Shown: positions 40,538 to 50,165 of the stretch, piece by piece
How positions within the stretch are numbered: position 1 is the stretch's first letter
Layout: each line of letters starts with the position of its first letter
From: Candidatus Nitrosopumilus sp.
GTDB lineage: Archaea > Thermoproteota > Nitrososphaeria > Nitrososphaerales > Nitrosopumilaceae
Length of the DNA: 64,000 nucleotides
Reading direction: 5' to 3'
Assembly (NCBI GenBank): GCA_016125975.1
Contig: JAEFCZ010000003.1
Coordinates: 17,052 to 81,051, forward strand
Translations under genes and position numbers: made by a program
Notes under the pieces: model-generated
Seen by the model: only the letters and a program-made list of their open reading frames with translations
What the model was told of the DNA's origin: nothing
Database searches by the model: none

Positions 40538-41620
40538 TTACTCTTGCTCTCTTGCTAAGATATTTCCTTCAAAATCAAATAATATAACATCAATTGGAAC
40601 TTTTTCTTCACTATGTTTTCGCATATGTTTATACACTTCACTACAAATTAATTCAAAAAACCCATCTACATTATTTTCTTGAATAATTTCTGAAACATGT
40701 CTTGCTGTATTTGCTTTTTTGACACTTTTAATAATTTCCTCATTAGCCCCAACTTTTCTTGCTAACTCTGCTAGAAAATTCATATCTACTTTTGAACCTT
40801 TTACATGAGTTTGTTTTACCCCTGCTGCCATCTTTGCAAGTTTTCCAATAAATCCAACAACATATGCTTTTTTGATATTTTTTCTACCACATTGTTGTAT
40901 AGTATATCCAGAAAAATCTCCCATTTGCACAAAACAATGTTCTGGTAGATCTACGATCTTTTTTGCAAAATCTTCACTTCTTCCTCCAGTTGTTAACACA
41001 ACTGTATCATTTCCCATTGCAATTGAAACATCCAAGTTTTGTCTAATTGATGCAGCATATGATGCAGTTGAAAATGGAATTACAATTCCACTTGTACCTA
41101 AAATTGAAATTCCACCCTTAATGCCTATCCTGGGATTATCTGTTTTTGGTCCTAATTCTTTTCCTTTTGGAACTGATATTACAACTCTAATTCCTTTTTC
41201 TTTTAGGATATCTTCACCTATTTCTTTGAGATTCTCTATGATCATTTTTTTGGGAACTGGATTAATAGCTGGTTTGTTTATTTCTAAACCTAAACCTGGT
41301 TTAGTTACTATGCCTATTCCTTCTCCACCATCAATTTCAATTTGATTTTTGTTGTCATTGAATGTTAGTTCAACTATGATCTCTGCACCATGTGTGACAT
41401 CTGGATCATCTCCACCATCTTTTATTACAGAACATTTTGCCTTGTTTTTTTCAAATTTACATGAATTTACAGGAATCATGATGGTGGATTTTTTAGGTAA
41501 GATAATTTCAATTTCTTCTATTTGTTGTTGTTTGATAATTGATAATAATGCTGCTTTTGATGCTGCAGTAGCAGAACTTCCTGTTGTATATCCAGTTCTC
41601 AACTTTTTTTCTTCTGCCAC
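40538..41620 (-). CDS. cbiD: Cobalt-precorrin-5B C1-methyltransferase
   Basis: LRTGYTTGSSATAASKAAL, VVLTTGGRSEDFA, GFIGKLAKMAAGVKQTHVKGSKVD. Confidence 0.95.
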   Translation of the reverse strand: MAEEKKLRTGYTTGSSATAASKAALLSIIKQQQIEEIEIILPKKSTIMIPVNSCKFEKNKAKCSVIKDGGDDPDVTHGAEIIVELTFNDNKNQIEIDGGEGIGIVTKPGLGLEINKPAINPVPKKMIIENLKEIGEDILKEKGIRVVISVPKGKELGPKTDNPRIGIKGGISILGTSGIVIPFSTASYAASIRQNLDVSIAMGNDTVVLTTGGRSEDFAKKIVDLPEHCFVQMGDFSGYTIQQCGRKNIKKAYVVGFIGKLAKMAAGVKQTHVKGSKVDMNFLAELARKVGANEEIIKSVKKANTARHVSEIIQENNVDGFFELICSEVYKHMRKHSEEKVPIDVILFDFEGNILAREQE

Positions 41621-41711
41621 AAATTGATGTATTCATTTTACTGTATTAACTCTTGTTTACCATTTTTTATTTTCCAAATAGATTTAAAATAAAAAACTAC
41701 TTGAAATTCCT

Positions 41712-42581
41712 ATGGGCAAACCGCTTCAAATAGTAATCACTGGCGCAAATGGGTTTGTAGCAAAAAATCTCCGTAAGTATTTGTCTGAAAAAAATATTCA
41801 TCTAATTTCAATATCTAGAAAAAATTTCAAATCATTCAAAAATGAAACTAAAATTATTTCCAAGAATTATGAACAAAAAGTCCTTTTTCCTAAGATTAAA
41901 AATTCTGATGCTTTGATTCATCTTATAGGTATTGGAAAACAATCTACAAAAACTGATTATGAATTAATTAATGTTCAATTAACCCAAAAAATTACTGATT
42001 TAACTAAAAAAGCAAAAATCAAAAAATTAGTTTATACAAGTGGGCTTGGTGTATCTTCTAATACCTCATCAGGATATTTTATTTCAAAATTTAAGGCTGA
42101 AAAATCTATAATTAATTCAAAAATTAACTATACTATTTTTCGACCATCATATATTGTAGGTAAGAGTGATCCCTTCACAAAATATCTAAAGAAATCCATT
42201 AAAAAGAAAAAAATTATCATTCCAGGTTCTGGGAAATACTCTATACAACCAATTTTCATAGATGATGTTACAAAATTAATTTTCCAGTCTATTACTAACA
42301 AAAAATTTGACAATAAAATAATAGATCTTGTTGGACCAGAAATAATTTCATTTGAAAAATATATTAAATTATTCTTACAAAAGAGAAATACTAAACTTCA
42401 TCATGTTGATATTGAGGATGCATATAATCTCGCAATAACTAATTCAAAATTTGATTATGGTGTAGATGATCTAAATATTCTAATTGGAAGCTTTGTTGGA
42501 AATCATAAGAAACTTAGTAATTTATCTAAAACTAAATTTCAATCAATTCAGGAATTGTTAAAGACCGGAGCCTTGCTTTAG
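41712..42581 (+). CDS. NAD(P)-binding atypical SDR/epimerase (NDUFA9-like)
   Basis: [26 protein letters not shown]...YFISKFKAE. Confidence 0.8.
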   Translation: MGKPLQIVITGANGFVAKNLRKYLSEKNIHLISISRKNFKSFKNETKIISKNYEQKVLFPKIKNSDALIHLIGIGKQSTKTDYELINVQLTQKITDLTKKAKIKKLVYTSGLGVSSNTSSGYFISKFKAEKSIINSKINYTIFRPSYIVGKSDPFTKYLKKSIKKKKIIIPGSGKYSIQPIFIDDVTKLIFQSITNKKFDNKIIDLVGPEIISFEKYIKLFLQKRNTKLHHVDIEDAYNLAITNSKFDYGVDDLNILIGSFVGNHKKLSNLSKTKFQSIQELLKTGALL

Positions 42582-43724
42582 TGCTTCTACCTTGTCTGTC
42601 TTTTCCCATGTAAATTCTGGCTCATTTCTTCCAAAATGACCATATGATGCAGTTTTTTTGTAAATTGGTCTCTTTAGTTCTAATTGTGAAATAATTCCTG
42701 AAGGTTTCATGTCAAAATTCTTTCTGACTAAATCTTCGATCTGATTTTCTGGAATTTTATTGGTTTCAAATGTATTAACATAAAGTGAAACAGGTTCTGC
42801 AACACCAATTGCATAAGCAAGTTGAACTTCACATCTATCTGCTAAACCAGCTGCAACTAAATTTTTTGCAATATATCTACACATGTAACATGCAGATCTG
42901 TCTACTTTTGATGGATCCTTGCCTGAAAAAGCTCCGCCACCATGTCGTCCAAATCCTCCATAGGTATCTACAATAATTTTTCTTCCTGTAAGTCCTGCAT
43001 CACCATGTGGACCTCCAATTACAAATTTTCCAGTTGGGTTGATGTGAATTTTAATATCATCATTCCAAAGGTTTCCTAATACTGGTCTGATTACTTTGTC
43101 AATGATTTCTCTTGAAATCTCTTCTTGAGAAATTTCTGGTGCATGTTGTGTTGAAACCACTATGGTATCAATTTTTGTTGGTTTATTGTTTTCATATCTT
43201 ACAGAAACCTGAGTTTTTCCATCTGGTCTTGCCCATGGAAGTGTATTGTTTTTTCTTACTTCAGATAGTTTTTGTGCAAGTTTTTGTGATAGTAATATGG
43301 GCATTGGCATAAGCTCTTCTGTTTCATTAGTAGCATATCCAAACATCAATCCCTGATCCCCTGCTCCTTGTTCTTTTTCTTTAGTAGCTGTCACTCCTTG
43401 ACTAATATCTGGACTTTGTGAATGAAGACGTAAAGTTATTTCACAAGATTCTGTATCAAACATCAAATCTTTATTATCATATCCAATTTCTCGAATAGTT
43501 TTTCTGACAAGTTCTTCTTGAGCTTTTTTATCAAAATTTGCCTTGGATGTAACTTCACCTGAAACTGCTACAAAATCTGTAGTCACCATTGTTTCAACTG
43601 CAACTCGTGATTCTGTATCTTGTTTAAGAAATTCATCTAAAAATGCATCTGAAATATTATCACAAATCTTGTCTGGATGTCCTTCTGTTACTGATTCAGA
43701 TGTAAATAGAAAATTGTTAGTCAT
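42558..43724 (-). CDS. metK: S-adenosylmethionine synthetase, bacterial/eukaryotic type
   Basis: [41 protein letters not shown]. Confidence 0.96.
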   Translation of the reverse strand: MTNNFLFTSESVTEGHPDKICDNISDAFLDEFLKQDTESRVAVETMVTTDFVAVSGEVTSKANFDKKAQEELVRKTIREIGYDNKDLMFDTESCEITLRLHSQSPDISQGVTATKEKEQGAGDQGLMFGYATNETEELMPMPILLSQKLAQKLSEVRKNNTLPWARPDGKTQVSVRYENNKPTKIDTIVVSTQHAPEISQEEISREIIDKVIRPVLGNLWNDDIKIHINPTGKFVIGGPHGDAGLTGRKIIVDTYGGFGRHGGGAFSGKDPSKVDRSACYMCRYIAKNLVAAGLADRCEVQLAYAIGVAEPVSLYVNTFETNKIPENQIEDLVRKNFDMKPSGIISQLELKRPIYKKTASYGHFGRNEPEFTWEKTDKVEALKQGSGL

Positions 43725-43739
43725 AAAATTCACTACCTA

Positions 43740-43985
43740 CTAGAGTTCATTTTCTAGTTTGATGAATAAAACGTTGTTACCCCTTACGATAACTCTTCCA
43801 TAGTTTGCAATAGTTTTTCCTTCGTGTAATTCTTCAGCATCTGTCATGATCAAATTCATATAGGAATCTACATTATCCATTTTTCCTTTGTATTCGACTT
43901 CATTTTTCAGTCTTACAGTAACTTTCTTCTTTGTACTTTTTTGAAGAGTTGTTAGAGGTCTTTTTGCACTATTTGATTGAGACAC
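43740..43985 (-). CDS. LSm/Sm-like archaeal protein
   Basis: KKVTVRLKNEVEYKGKMDNVDSYMNLIMTDAEE...YGRVIVRGNNVLFI Sm1/Sm2 motifs. Confidence 0.93.
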   Translation of the reverse strand: MSQSNSAKRPLTTLQKSTKKKVTVRLKNEVEYKGKMDNVDSYMNLIMTDAEELHEGKTIANYGRVIVRGNNVLFIKLENEL

Positions 43986-44093
43986 TAATTGTTCACTTGA
44001 TTTGCAACTTTGTTCTCTAGAATAAAAGCCTTACCTCCTTTGAGAAAATTGAAATTCCTTAAATTTTTTCTTCTTTTTCTAATAATAATACAA

Positions 44094-44741
44094 ATGATTT
44101 CAACTGGTTTAGAAAAGTTAGACAAATCCCTATCTGGAGGAATTCCAGATGGTGTTATCGTAGATATTTTTGGAAAGAATGGAATGGGAAAAACCCAACT
44201 ACTATTACAATTATCGATGAATTCTATCAAAAATGGAGGCAATGTTCTTTATTTTGATACAACAGGCGGATTCAGACCTGAAAGAATTTTAGAAATTCAG
44301 AAAGAATCTAAAAATCAATTAGATTTTCTTAAAAAGATTACAGTTTCAAGATTAACAAATACTTCTGAACAAATTTCCTCAATTAAAGATATCAATGAAA
44401 ATTTCTCTTTAATTGTAATTGATAATATTACTGACTTATTCTCATATGAATACAAAAAAGATGAATCTGTTTTTGAAAAAAATTTTCTATTCATGAAATA
44501 TATGCATGAATTATCTAATTTTGCCATATCGAAAAAAACTCCAATAATAGTTACTAATATGATTAGAAATATAGAAGGAAAAGAAATTGAAAATATGAAA
44601 AGTGCAATTGATCCATTTACTCATTTCAAAATACATCTAACAAAAAATTCATCAAAATTTAATGGAAAAATCTATTCTGCATTAGAAGAACACTCATTTT
44701 CTTACATAATTGATAAATCAGGATTATCTGAAAATATTTGA
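44094..44741 (+). CDS. RecA/RadA-superfamily ATPase (RadB-like)
   Basis: STGLEKLDKSLSGGIPDGVIVDIFGKNGMGKTQLLLQ Walker A; LIVIDNI Walker B. Confidence 0.8.
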   Translation: MISTGLEKLDKSLSGGIPDGVIVDIFGKNGMGKTQLLLQLSMNSIKNGGNVLYFDTTGGFRPERILEIQKESKNQLDFLKKITVSRLTNTSEQISSIKDINENFSLIVIDNITDLFSYEYKKDESVFEKNFLFMKYMHELSNFAISKKTPIIVTNMIRNIEGKEIENMKSAIDPFTHFKIHLTKNSSKFNGKIYSALEEHSFSYIIDKSGLSENI

Positions 44742-44864
44742 TATTAAATTTTCAAGTTTATCTATGATGTCATTTTTCTCATAATGTGTCTTTGACTAAT
44801 AGATTTCAACAAATTTAAAATTAAAAAATGTTATTATACAAATTTTGTTCAAGCTAAACATACA

Positions 44865-45623
44865 ATGCTACCATTAAGAGATGAAAATCCACACCCTCCT
44901 GGATTCAAACCTAAAGTAACAATTGGTTTAATCATAATTAACGTTGCAGTATTTCTATACGAAATAGCTTTTACTGGGCAATTTTGGGAATTTTCTAATT
45001 CAAGAGCTGCTTTGATGTTTTTTGAATGGGGAGCAGTTCCTAGTTGTATTACTGGTTTCTCATCAATGATCCAACCTGGAATCTCATGTCCTGACACTCC
45101 ATACTTTTCATTACTTAGTTCTATGTTTATGCATGGTGGTTTGATGCACTTGGGTGGTAACATGTTATTTTTGTGGATATTTGGTGATAACATTGAATTA
45201 AAATTTGGTAAAGCAAAATTTCTTTTAATTTATCTTGCATGGGGAGTTGGAGCAGGTTTAGCTCATATTGTAATTGATCCTACAAGTTCTATTCCTGCAG
45301 TTGGTGCATCAGGTGCAATATCTGGTGTACTTGGTGCATACTTGGCAATATTTCCTAGAGTAAGAATTACGACTTTTCTCATGTTAGGATTCTTTTGGAG
45401 AATGATGCACATTCAAGCAAGATGGTTCTTGCCATTTTGGTTAGTATTTCAAAACCTATTACCATTTTTTATAGGTGGTTTTGGTGTTGCAGGTGGTGGT
45501 GTTGCATATATGGCTCACATTGGAGGATTTGCAATTGGATTTGCAACTGGATACCTCTACAAAAAGACACACAGTTCTGAATACACTTACGGTACAAGAT
45601 ATGGGTATAGACCAGATTATTGA
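44865..45623 (+). CDS. Rhomboid-family intramembrane serine protease
   Basis: FMHGGLMHLGGNMLFLWIFG, GASGAISGVLGAY, MAHIGGFAIGF catalytic Ser/His helices. Confidence 0.94.
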   Translation: MLPLRDENPHPPGFKPKVTIGLIIINVAVFLYEIAFTGQFWEFSNSRAALMFFEWGAVPSCITGFSSMIQPGISCPDTPYFSLLSSMFMHGGLMHLGGNMLFLWIFGDNIELKFGKAKFLLIYLAWGVGAGLAHIVIDPTSSIPAVGASGAISGVLGAYLAIFPRVRITTFLMLGFFWRMMHIQARWFLPFWLVFQNLLPFFIGGFGVAGGGVAYMAHIGGFAIGFATGYLYKKTHSSEYTYGTRYGYRPDY

Positions 45624-45656
45624 AAGAATAAATTCCTGATTCTAATTTTAATTCTC

Positions 45657-45833
45657 ATGCCTTTGATTACAGTGTCAATGTATCCTGGAAGAACTCAGGA
45701 ACAAAAAGATGAATACGCAAAAGCAATCACAAAATCAGCAGTTGAAATTCTAAAAACAAAAGAAAATCATGTTATTGTTGTTTTTGAAGACAATCCAAAA
45801 GAAAATTGGTTCTTAGCTGGAAAACAATTGTAA
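45657..45833 (+). CDS. 4-oxalocrotonate tautomerase-like small protein
   Basis: MPLITVSMYPGRTQEQKDEYAKAITKSAVEILKTKENHVIVVFEDNPKENWFLAGKQL*; Pro-2 present. Confidence 0.8.
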   Translation: MPLITVSMYPGRTQEQKDEYAKAITKSAVEILKTKENHVIVVFEDNPKENWFLAGKQL

Positions 45834-45913
45834 TTGGTACATTTGTAAAATAAACCAGTACATTTGTAGAATGAACCAGATCTTTTTTCATATTATTTTA
45901 TTTCTAAAACTTA

Positions 45914-46785
45914 ATGACAAGAAAAAACATCTTGATGATTCTACCAATCATGTTCAGCATATTGTTAATTCCAAGTATTGGAATATCATTTGCAGAACAT
46001 GGTCATAGTGAAGGTGATAGCGGTGGCTGTAAAGGTGATTGTGTTCCTCCAACATTAGGTGTAGATACTTCTGGTAAAGTTTTTGTTGAAAGTGGTTTAC
46101 AATCAATGGAAAATCCTATGATGTAGAAAATTTTGAACAAGCTATCCCAACACAAATGATAAAAACTGGTGAACCAGTAGAAATAACTCTCAAAGTATTT
46201 GAGAATGGTGGACCTCAACATCTTAACCATGTTGAATTAGTACTCGGAAATGAACATGTTTTTGATTCATATGTTTGGAGACAAGTACCTACTGCTGATA
46301 TTGAATGGTCACAAACATTTGATGGAATTGAATCTGTCGATATAATAGACTCTGAAAATCTAATCACTGATGTTAGTGTTGATGCAGAAGTAGATGGAAC
46401 ATTCACCATTATAAAATTCCAATTCACGCCTATTGAGATATTTGACACAAGTCATATCATGGTGAAAATGTGGGATCAAAATAGAAGTTATTGGCTAAAT
46501 AATTTCTATGATGCCTTGGAAATCAATACAAATCCATTTACAGAATCTTCTACTGAAGAAGAAATTCTTTCAACCGAATCTGAAATTCATCAAATGACAT
46601 CTGAAGAATTAGATGAAACTACAGTTCATGAAGATGAACACGAATCTCATGAAACTCACACAGAAGATCTTCATTGCAGCGACGGTTATACTGCTATTCT
46701 AGACAATAGATTTGCAAGTACCTATTGTACTCTTGATAACTTTGCAACTGCACTGATTGAATCTGGAATGGCAACAGCCATCTAA
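45914..46785 (+). pseudogene. Secreted thaumarchaeal protein split by one frameshift
   Basis: Signal-peptide ORF 45914-46126 continues naturally in another frame (GL-TINGKSYDVENFEQAIPTQMIKTGEPVEITLKVFENGG...) to 46785. Confidence 0.75.
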
Positions 46786-46817
46786 CCTTTTTTCTTTTTT
46801 CTAAATTAATAAAAAAA

Positions 46818-46860
46818 GACTGGAATGATTCCTGTCCAGTCGCAGGTGTGACATACACAC
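46818..46860 (+). other. Candidate tandem short hairpins in intergenic region
   Basis: GACTGG(46818)...CCAGTC(46836-46841) and GTGTG-ACATA-CACAC(46846-46860). Confidence 0.35.
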
Positions 46861-46968
46861 TATGGTCGGTATGATTATGTTAAAACAAATTTACATAATA
46901 ACAAAATGGTACATTCTGTGATTGTACCAACAGTTTTCCTTTTATTGTCATATGATTAATGATTTTCA

Positions 46969-47775
46969 ATGAAAGCTGCAGTTGTACAATTCAAAGCGTC
47001 AACTAACAAAGAAATTAATTTAAAAAAAATTATCTCATATATTCAAAAGGCAGCTTCCAAAAATGCAACACTTTGTGCATTCCCAGAATTTATGATGTTT
47101 TACACAAATTCAACTCAAACACCAAAACAACTTGCTAGTCTATCTGAAACTATTACTGGAAATTTTGTAAATACTATTGCAAAGACAGCAAAAGAAAATC
47201 GTATTCAAGTTGTTGGTTCATTTTATGAAAAAAGCAGAAAAAAAGATAGAGTCTATGATACTTCATTTGTAATTGATAAAACCGGTAAGGTCATCTCTAC
47301 TTATAGAAAGATTCACCTCTATGATGCATTAGGTTTTAGAGAATCAGACAAGATGGCATCAGGCTCAAAGATTGCAAAGCCTGTAAAGACAACCTTAGGA
47401 AAAGTTGGAATGATGATCTGTTATGATTTGCGTTTCCCAGAAATGTCGCGCTCACTTGCAGCAGCTGGCTCTGAAATATTGATTGCACCATCAGCATGGG
47501 TAAAAGGTAACATGAAAGAAGAACACTGGATTACAATTAATAAAACACGTGCAATTGAAAATGGCTGTTATGTTATTGCACCTGATCAAGTTGGTAACAT
47601 TTACTGTGGACGAAGCCTAGTTGTAGATCCTTATGGAAAAATTCTACTTGATATGAAAAAGAAACAAGGAATAGGTTATATCGATATAGATTTGAAAAAG
47701 GTAGAAAAAACACGCAAAATTCTACCATTATTAAAGAATAGAAGAACAGATGTTTATCCTACTTTGAAGGCTTGA
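46969..47775 (+). CDS. Carbon-nitrogen hydrolase (nitrilase/omega-amidase-like)
   Basis: FPEFMMF, YRKIHLYDA, GMMICYDLRFPEMSR Glu-Lys-Cys triad. Confidence 0.93.
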   Translation: MKAAVVQFKASTNKEINLKKIISYIQKAASKNATLCAFPEFMMFYTNSTQTPKQLASLSETITGNFVNTIAKTAKENRIQVVGSFYEKSRKKDRVYDTSFVIDKTGKVISTYRKIHLYDALGFRESDKMASGSKIAKPVKTTLGKVGMMICYDLRFPEMSRSLAAAGSEILIAPSAWVKGNMKEEHWITINKTRAIENGCYVIAPDQVGNIYCGRSLVVDPYGKILLDMKKKQGIGYIDIDLKKVEKTRKILPLLKNRRTDVYPTLKA

Positions 47776-48217
47776 CTCTACTTTTACAATTAAAGTTAGA
47801 ACATTGTTTAGTCCATTTTTGTTTTTGTGAATAACGAAATATTATCATTGGCCATTTACAAACATCACAAGGACTCTTTGTTGCTCTAAGCTTTGCTTTT
47901 TGTAGTAAAGGTGATGATGCTTTACATCCACCATAAAAGTTAGAACAACCCATGAATCGCTTTCTTGTTGTTCTAGAACGAATTACCATTAATTCTCCAA
48001 GTTTACATTGAGGACATTGAACTAATCCATTTTTTGGAGAATTTGTTCCAAGAATCATGTATTTTTTGTATTTTGATGACCAAGACAGATACCCATTGCT
48101 ATCCAGATACTGAATTATCTCTTTTTTGAAGACGTTAGTTTTTGACTTTGTAGTTTTTACTGAATGTCTTATGATGGTCTTTTTGATCTGTACAGTTTGA
48201 AGTTTCTTTGATGGCAT
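47759..48217 (-). CDS. Stand-alone topoisomerase I-type C4 zinc-finger protein
   Basis: CPQCKLGELMVIRSRTTRKRFMGCSNFYGGCKAS and CDVCKWPMIIF...CSNFNC. Confidence 0.75.
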   Translation of the reverse strand: MPSKKLQTVQIKKTIIRHSVKTTKSKTNVFKKEIIQYLDSNGYLSWSSKYKKYMILGTNSPKNGLVQCPQCKLGELMVIRSRTTRKRFMGCSNFYGGCKASSPLLQKAKLRATKSPCDVCKWPMIIFRYSQKQKWTKQCSNFNCKSRVKPSK

Positions 48218-48264
48218 CTTCTACATTGAATTTACTAAAACGATTTTTATAGGGACTTGGGTCA

Positions 48265-49428
48265 GTGACATTTGTGGAAAAGGTTTGTGTTCTTGGCGCA
48301 GGCAGCACCAAATATGGAAAATTAGCAGATAGTATTGCTGATATTACTACTCAGGCATCAGTTTCAGCCATAGAAAGTGCAGGAATTTCACCTAAAGATA
48401 TCAAAGCATCTTACATTTCAAACGTATTCGGAGTTGCAGACAAGCAGGTACACATTGGTCCTGTCTTGATGAGTAGACTTGGAATTCCAGATAAACCATC
48501 ATTAACAATAGAATCTGCATGTGGAAGTGGTTCTGTATCATTTAGAGAGGCTTATGCAAATGTTGCAGCAGGATTTTATGATTGTCTTTTAGTTACTGGT
48601 GTTGAAAAAGTAACTCATACTGGAACTGAATGGACAACAACTTACTTTGCATATTGTTCAGACTTTTTCTATGAAGCCCAAGCAGGTGCATCATTTCCAG
48701 GATTGTTTGCATCAATGGCAAGAGCTTACATGACAGAGTTTAACACAACTGAAGAAGACTTTGCAAGAGTTGCAGTAAAGAATCACGATAATGGTGTATT
48801 AAATCCAAAAGCTCACATGCAGAAAAAAATCACTGTTGATGATGTATTAAATTCTGCAGTAGTTGCAAGTCCACTAAAACTTTTTGATTGCTGTCCATTT
48901 TCAGATGGAGCAAGTTCTGTAATTCTTTGTTCTGAAAAGTTTGCAAAAGAACATGGTGGTGATTATGTTGAAGTAATTGGTTCAGGCCGTGGTGGTTCTT
49001 CTGCTGCATTGCAAGGACGTGATCATATGACAACAATTCCAAGTACAAAACTTGCAGCTGCCGATGCATACAAGATGGCAGGTATTACCGCAAAAGATGT
49101 AGACTTTGCAGAAGTACATGATTGCTTTACAATTGCAGAAGTTGTTGACACTGAAGATTTGGGTTTCTTTGAAAAAGGCCAAGGTGTGCAAGCAGTTCGT
49201 GAAGGCAGAACCGCATTAAATTCTGATATTTCTATTAATCCATCAGGTGGTCTTAAATCAAAAGGACATCCAATTGGAGCTACTGGTGTTGGACAAGTTG
49301 TTGAAGTGTATGATCAATTAACTGGAAATGCTGGTGAAAGAACTGTTAAAGATGCAAAGATTGGTTTAACTCATAACTTTGGTGCAACTGGCGCAAGTTG
49401 CGCTGTTCATGTTTTCCAGAGTGTATAA
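48265..49428 (+). CDS. Acetyl-CoA acetyltransferase/thiolase family protein
   Basis: ESACGSGSVSFREAY, NPSGGLKSKGHPIGATG, THNFGATGASCAVHVF. Confidence 0.93.
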   Translation: MTFVEKVCVLGAGSTKYGKLADSIADITTQASVSAIESAGISPKDIKASYISNVFGVADKQVHIGPVLMSRLGIPDKPSLTIESACGSGSVSFREAYANVAAGFYDCLLVTGVEKVTHTGTEWTTTYFAYCSDFFYEAQAGASFPGLFASMARAYMTEFNTTEEDFARVAVKNHDNGVLNPKAHMQKKITVDDVLNSAVVASPLKLFDCCPFSDGASSVILCSEKFAKEHGGDYVEVIGSGRGGSSAALQGRDHMTTIPSTKLAAADAYKMAGITAKDVDFAEVHDCFTIAEVVDTEDLGFFEKGQGVQAVREGRTALNSDISINPSGGLKSKGHPIGATGVGQVVEVYDQLTGNAGERTVKDAKIGLTHNFGATGASCAVHVFQSV

Positions 49429-49429
49429 A

Positions 49430-49795
49430 ATGTCAATTGAAGAACAAGTAATTGAAAACGCCAAGAATGGTAAACTTTTGACTCACAAATGTACTGGCTG
49501 TGGATTCCTTCATCTTTCTACGGCATATTTCTGCAGAAAATGTGGCAGTAAAGGATTTGAAGATGTACTTTTAGAAGGTGTTGGCGAAGTTGCCACTTAT
49601 ACCATAATTACTGTGCCTCCTGCAGGCTTTGAGAAATATACTCCATATGCCTTTGTGGTGCTTAAATTGAACAATTCTGATTTGAGGATTTCTGGATTTA
49701 TGGGTGGAATTACCACTCCTGCTGATCTCCCAGTCGGAACTCCTGCAAAAATCACTGGTTTTGATGAACGAGGAATCGTCATCGAAAAGCAGTAA
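49430..49795 (+). CDS. DUF35 OB-fold/zinc-ribbon acyl-CoA-associated protein
   Basis: CTGCGFLHLSTAYFCRKCGS...GEVATYTIITVPPAGFEKYTPYAFVVLKL; start moved to MSIEEQ. Confidence 0.9.
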   Translation: MSIEEQVIENAKNGKLLTHKCTGCGFLHLSTAYFCRKCGSKGFEDVLLEGVGEVATYTIITVPPAGFEKYTPYAFVVLKLNNSDLRISGFMGGITTPADLPVGTPAKITGFDERGIVIEKQ

Positions 49796-49865
49796 AAATA
49801 TTTGTTTGAATTATTAAAAAAAATCAAAATCGATTTTTAATTATTTTGTAATACTGATCATTTCC

Positions 49866-50027
49866 ATGTCAGTCGAAGTAACATGTGGAAAATGTGGTGA
49901 AAAGATCACAAACATGAAGATGTTAAAATCTCTAAAAGATGTAATGAATCCTTATAGTGGAAAATGTCCGTCATGTGGACAAAAACTCTCTACATCTGAG
50001 TTTTCATTAGATGTTCAAGAAAAATGA
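49866..50027 (+). CDS. Small zinc-ribbon protein (53 aa)
   Basis: MSVEVTCGKCGEKITNMKMLKSLKDVMNPYSGKCPSCGQKLSTSEFSLDVQEK*. Confidence 0.65.
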   Translation: MSVEVTCGKCGEKITNMKMLKSLKDVMNPYSGKCPSCGQKLSTSEFSLDVQEK

Positions 50028-50039
50028 TCTCTAGTATTT

Positions 50040-50104
50040 GATCTTTTTTTTACAATTTTTAAAAATTAGATCAAAAATCTTTGTATGCATTTAGAAAAAT
50101 GATC
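50040..50104 (+). promoter_or_regulatory. Candidate operator region with clustered GATC motifs
   Basis: GATC at 50040, 50069 and 50101 in the 5' region of the wHTH gene. Confidence 0.3.
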
Positions 50105-50165
50105 AAAAACAACCAAAATTCATACTGTCATAAGTCTTAATTAGTGCGTTTTTTTAGAAAAGTAC

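Noticed and set aside
48830-49069. Minus-strand ORF MHRQLQVLYLELLSYDHVLAMQQKN... inside the thiolase gene
   Set aside because: Antisense shadow ORF; His/Gln/Leu-rich composition typical of the reverse complement of a real coding frame
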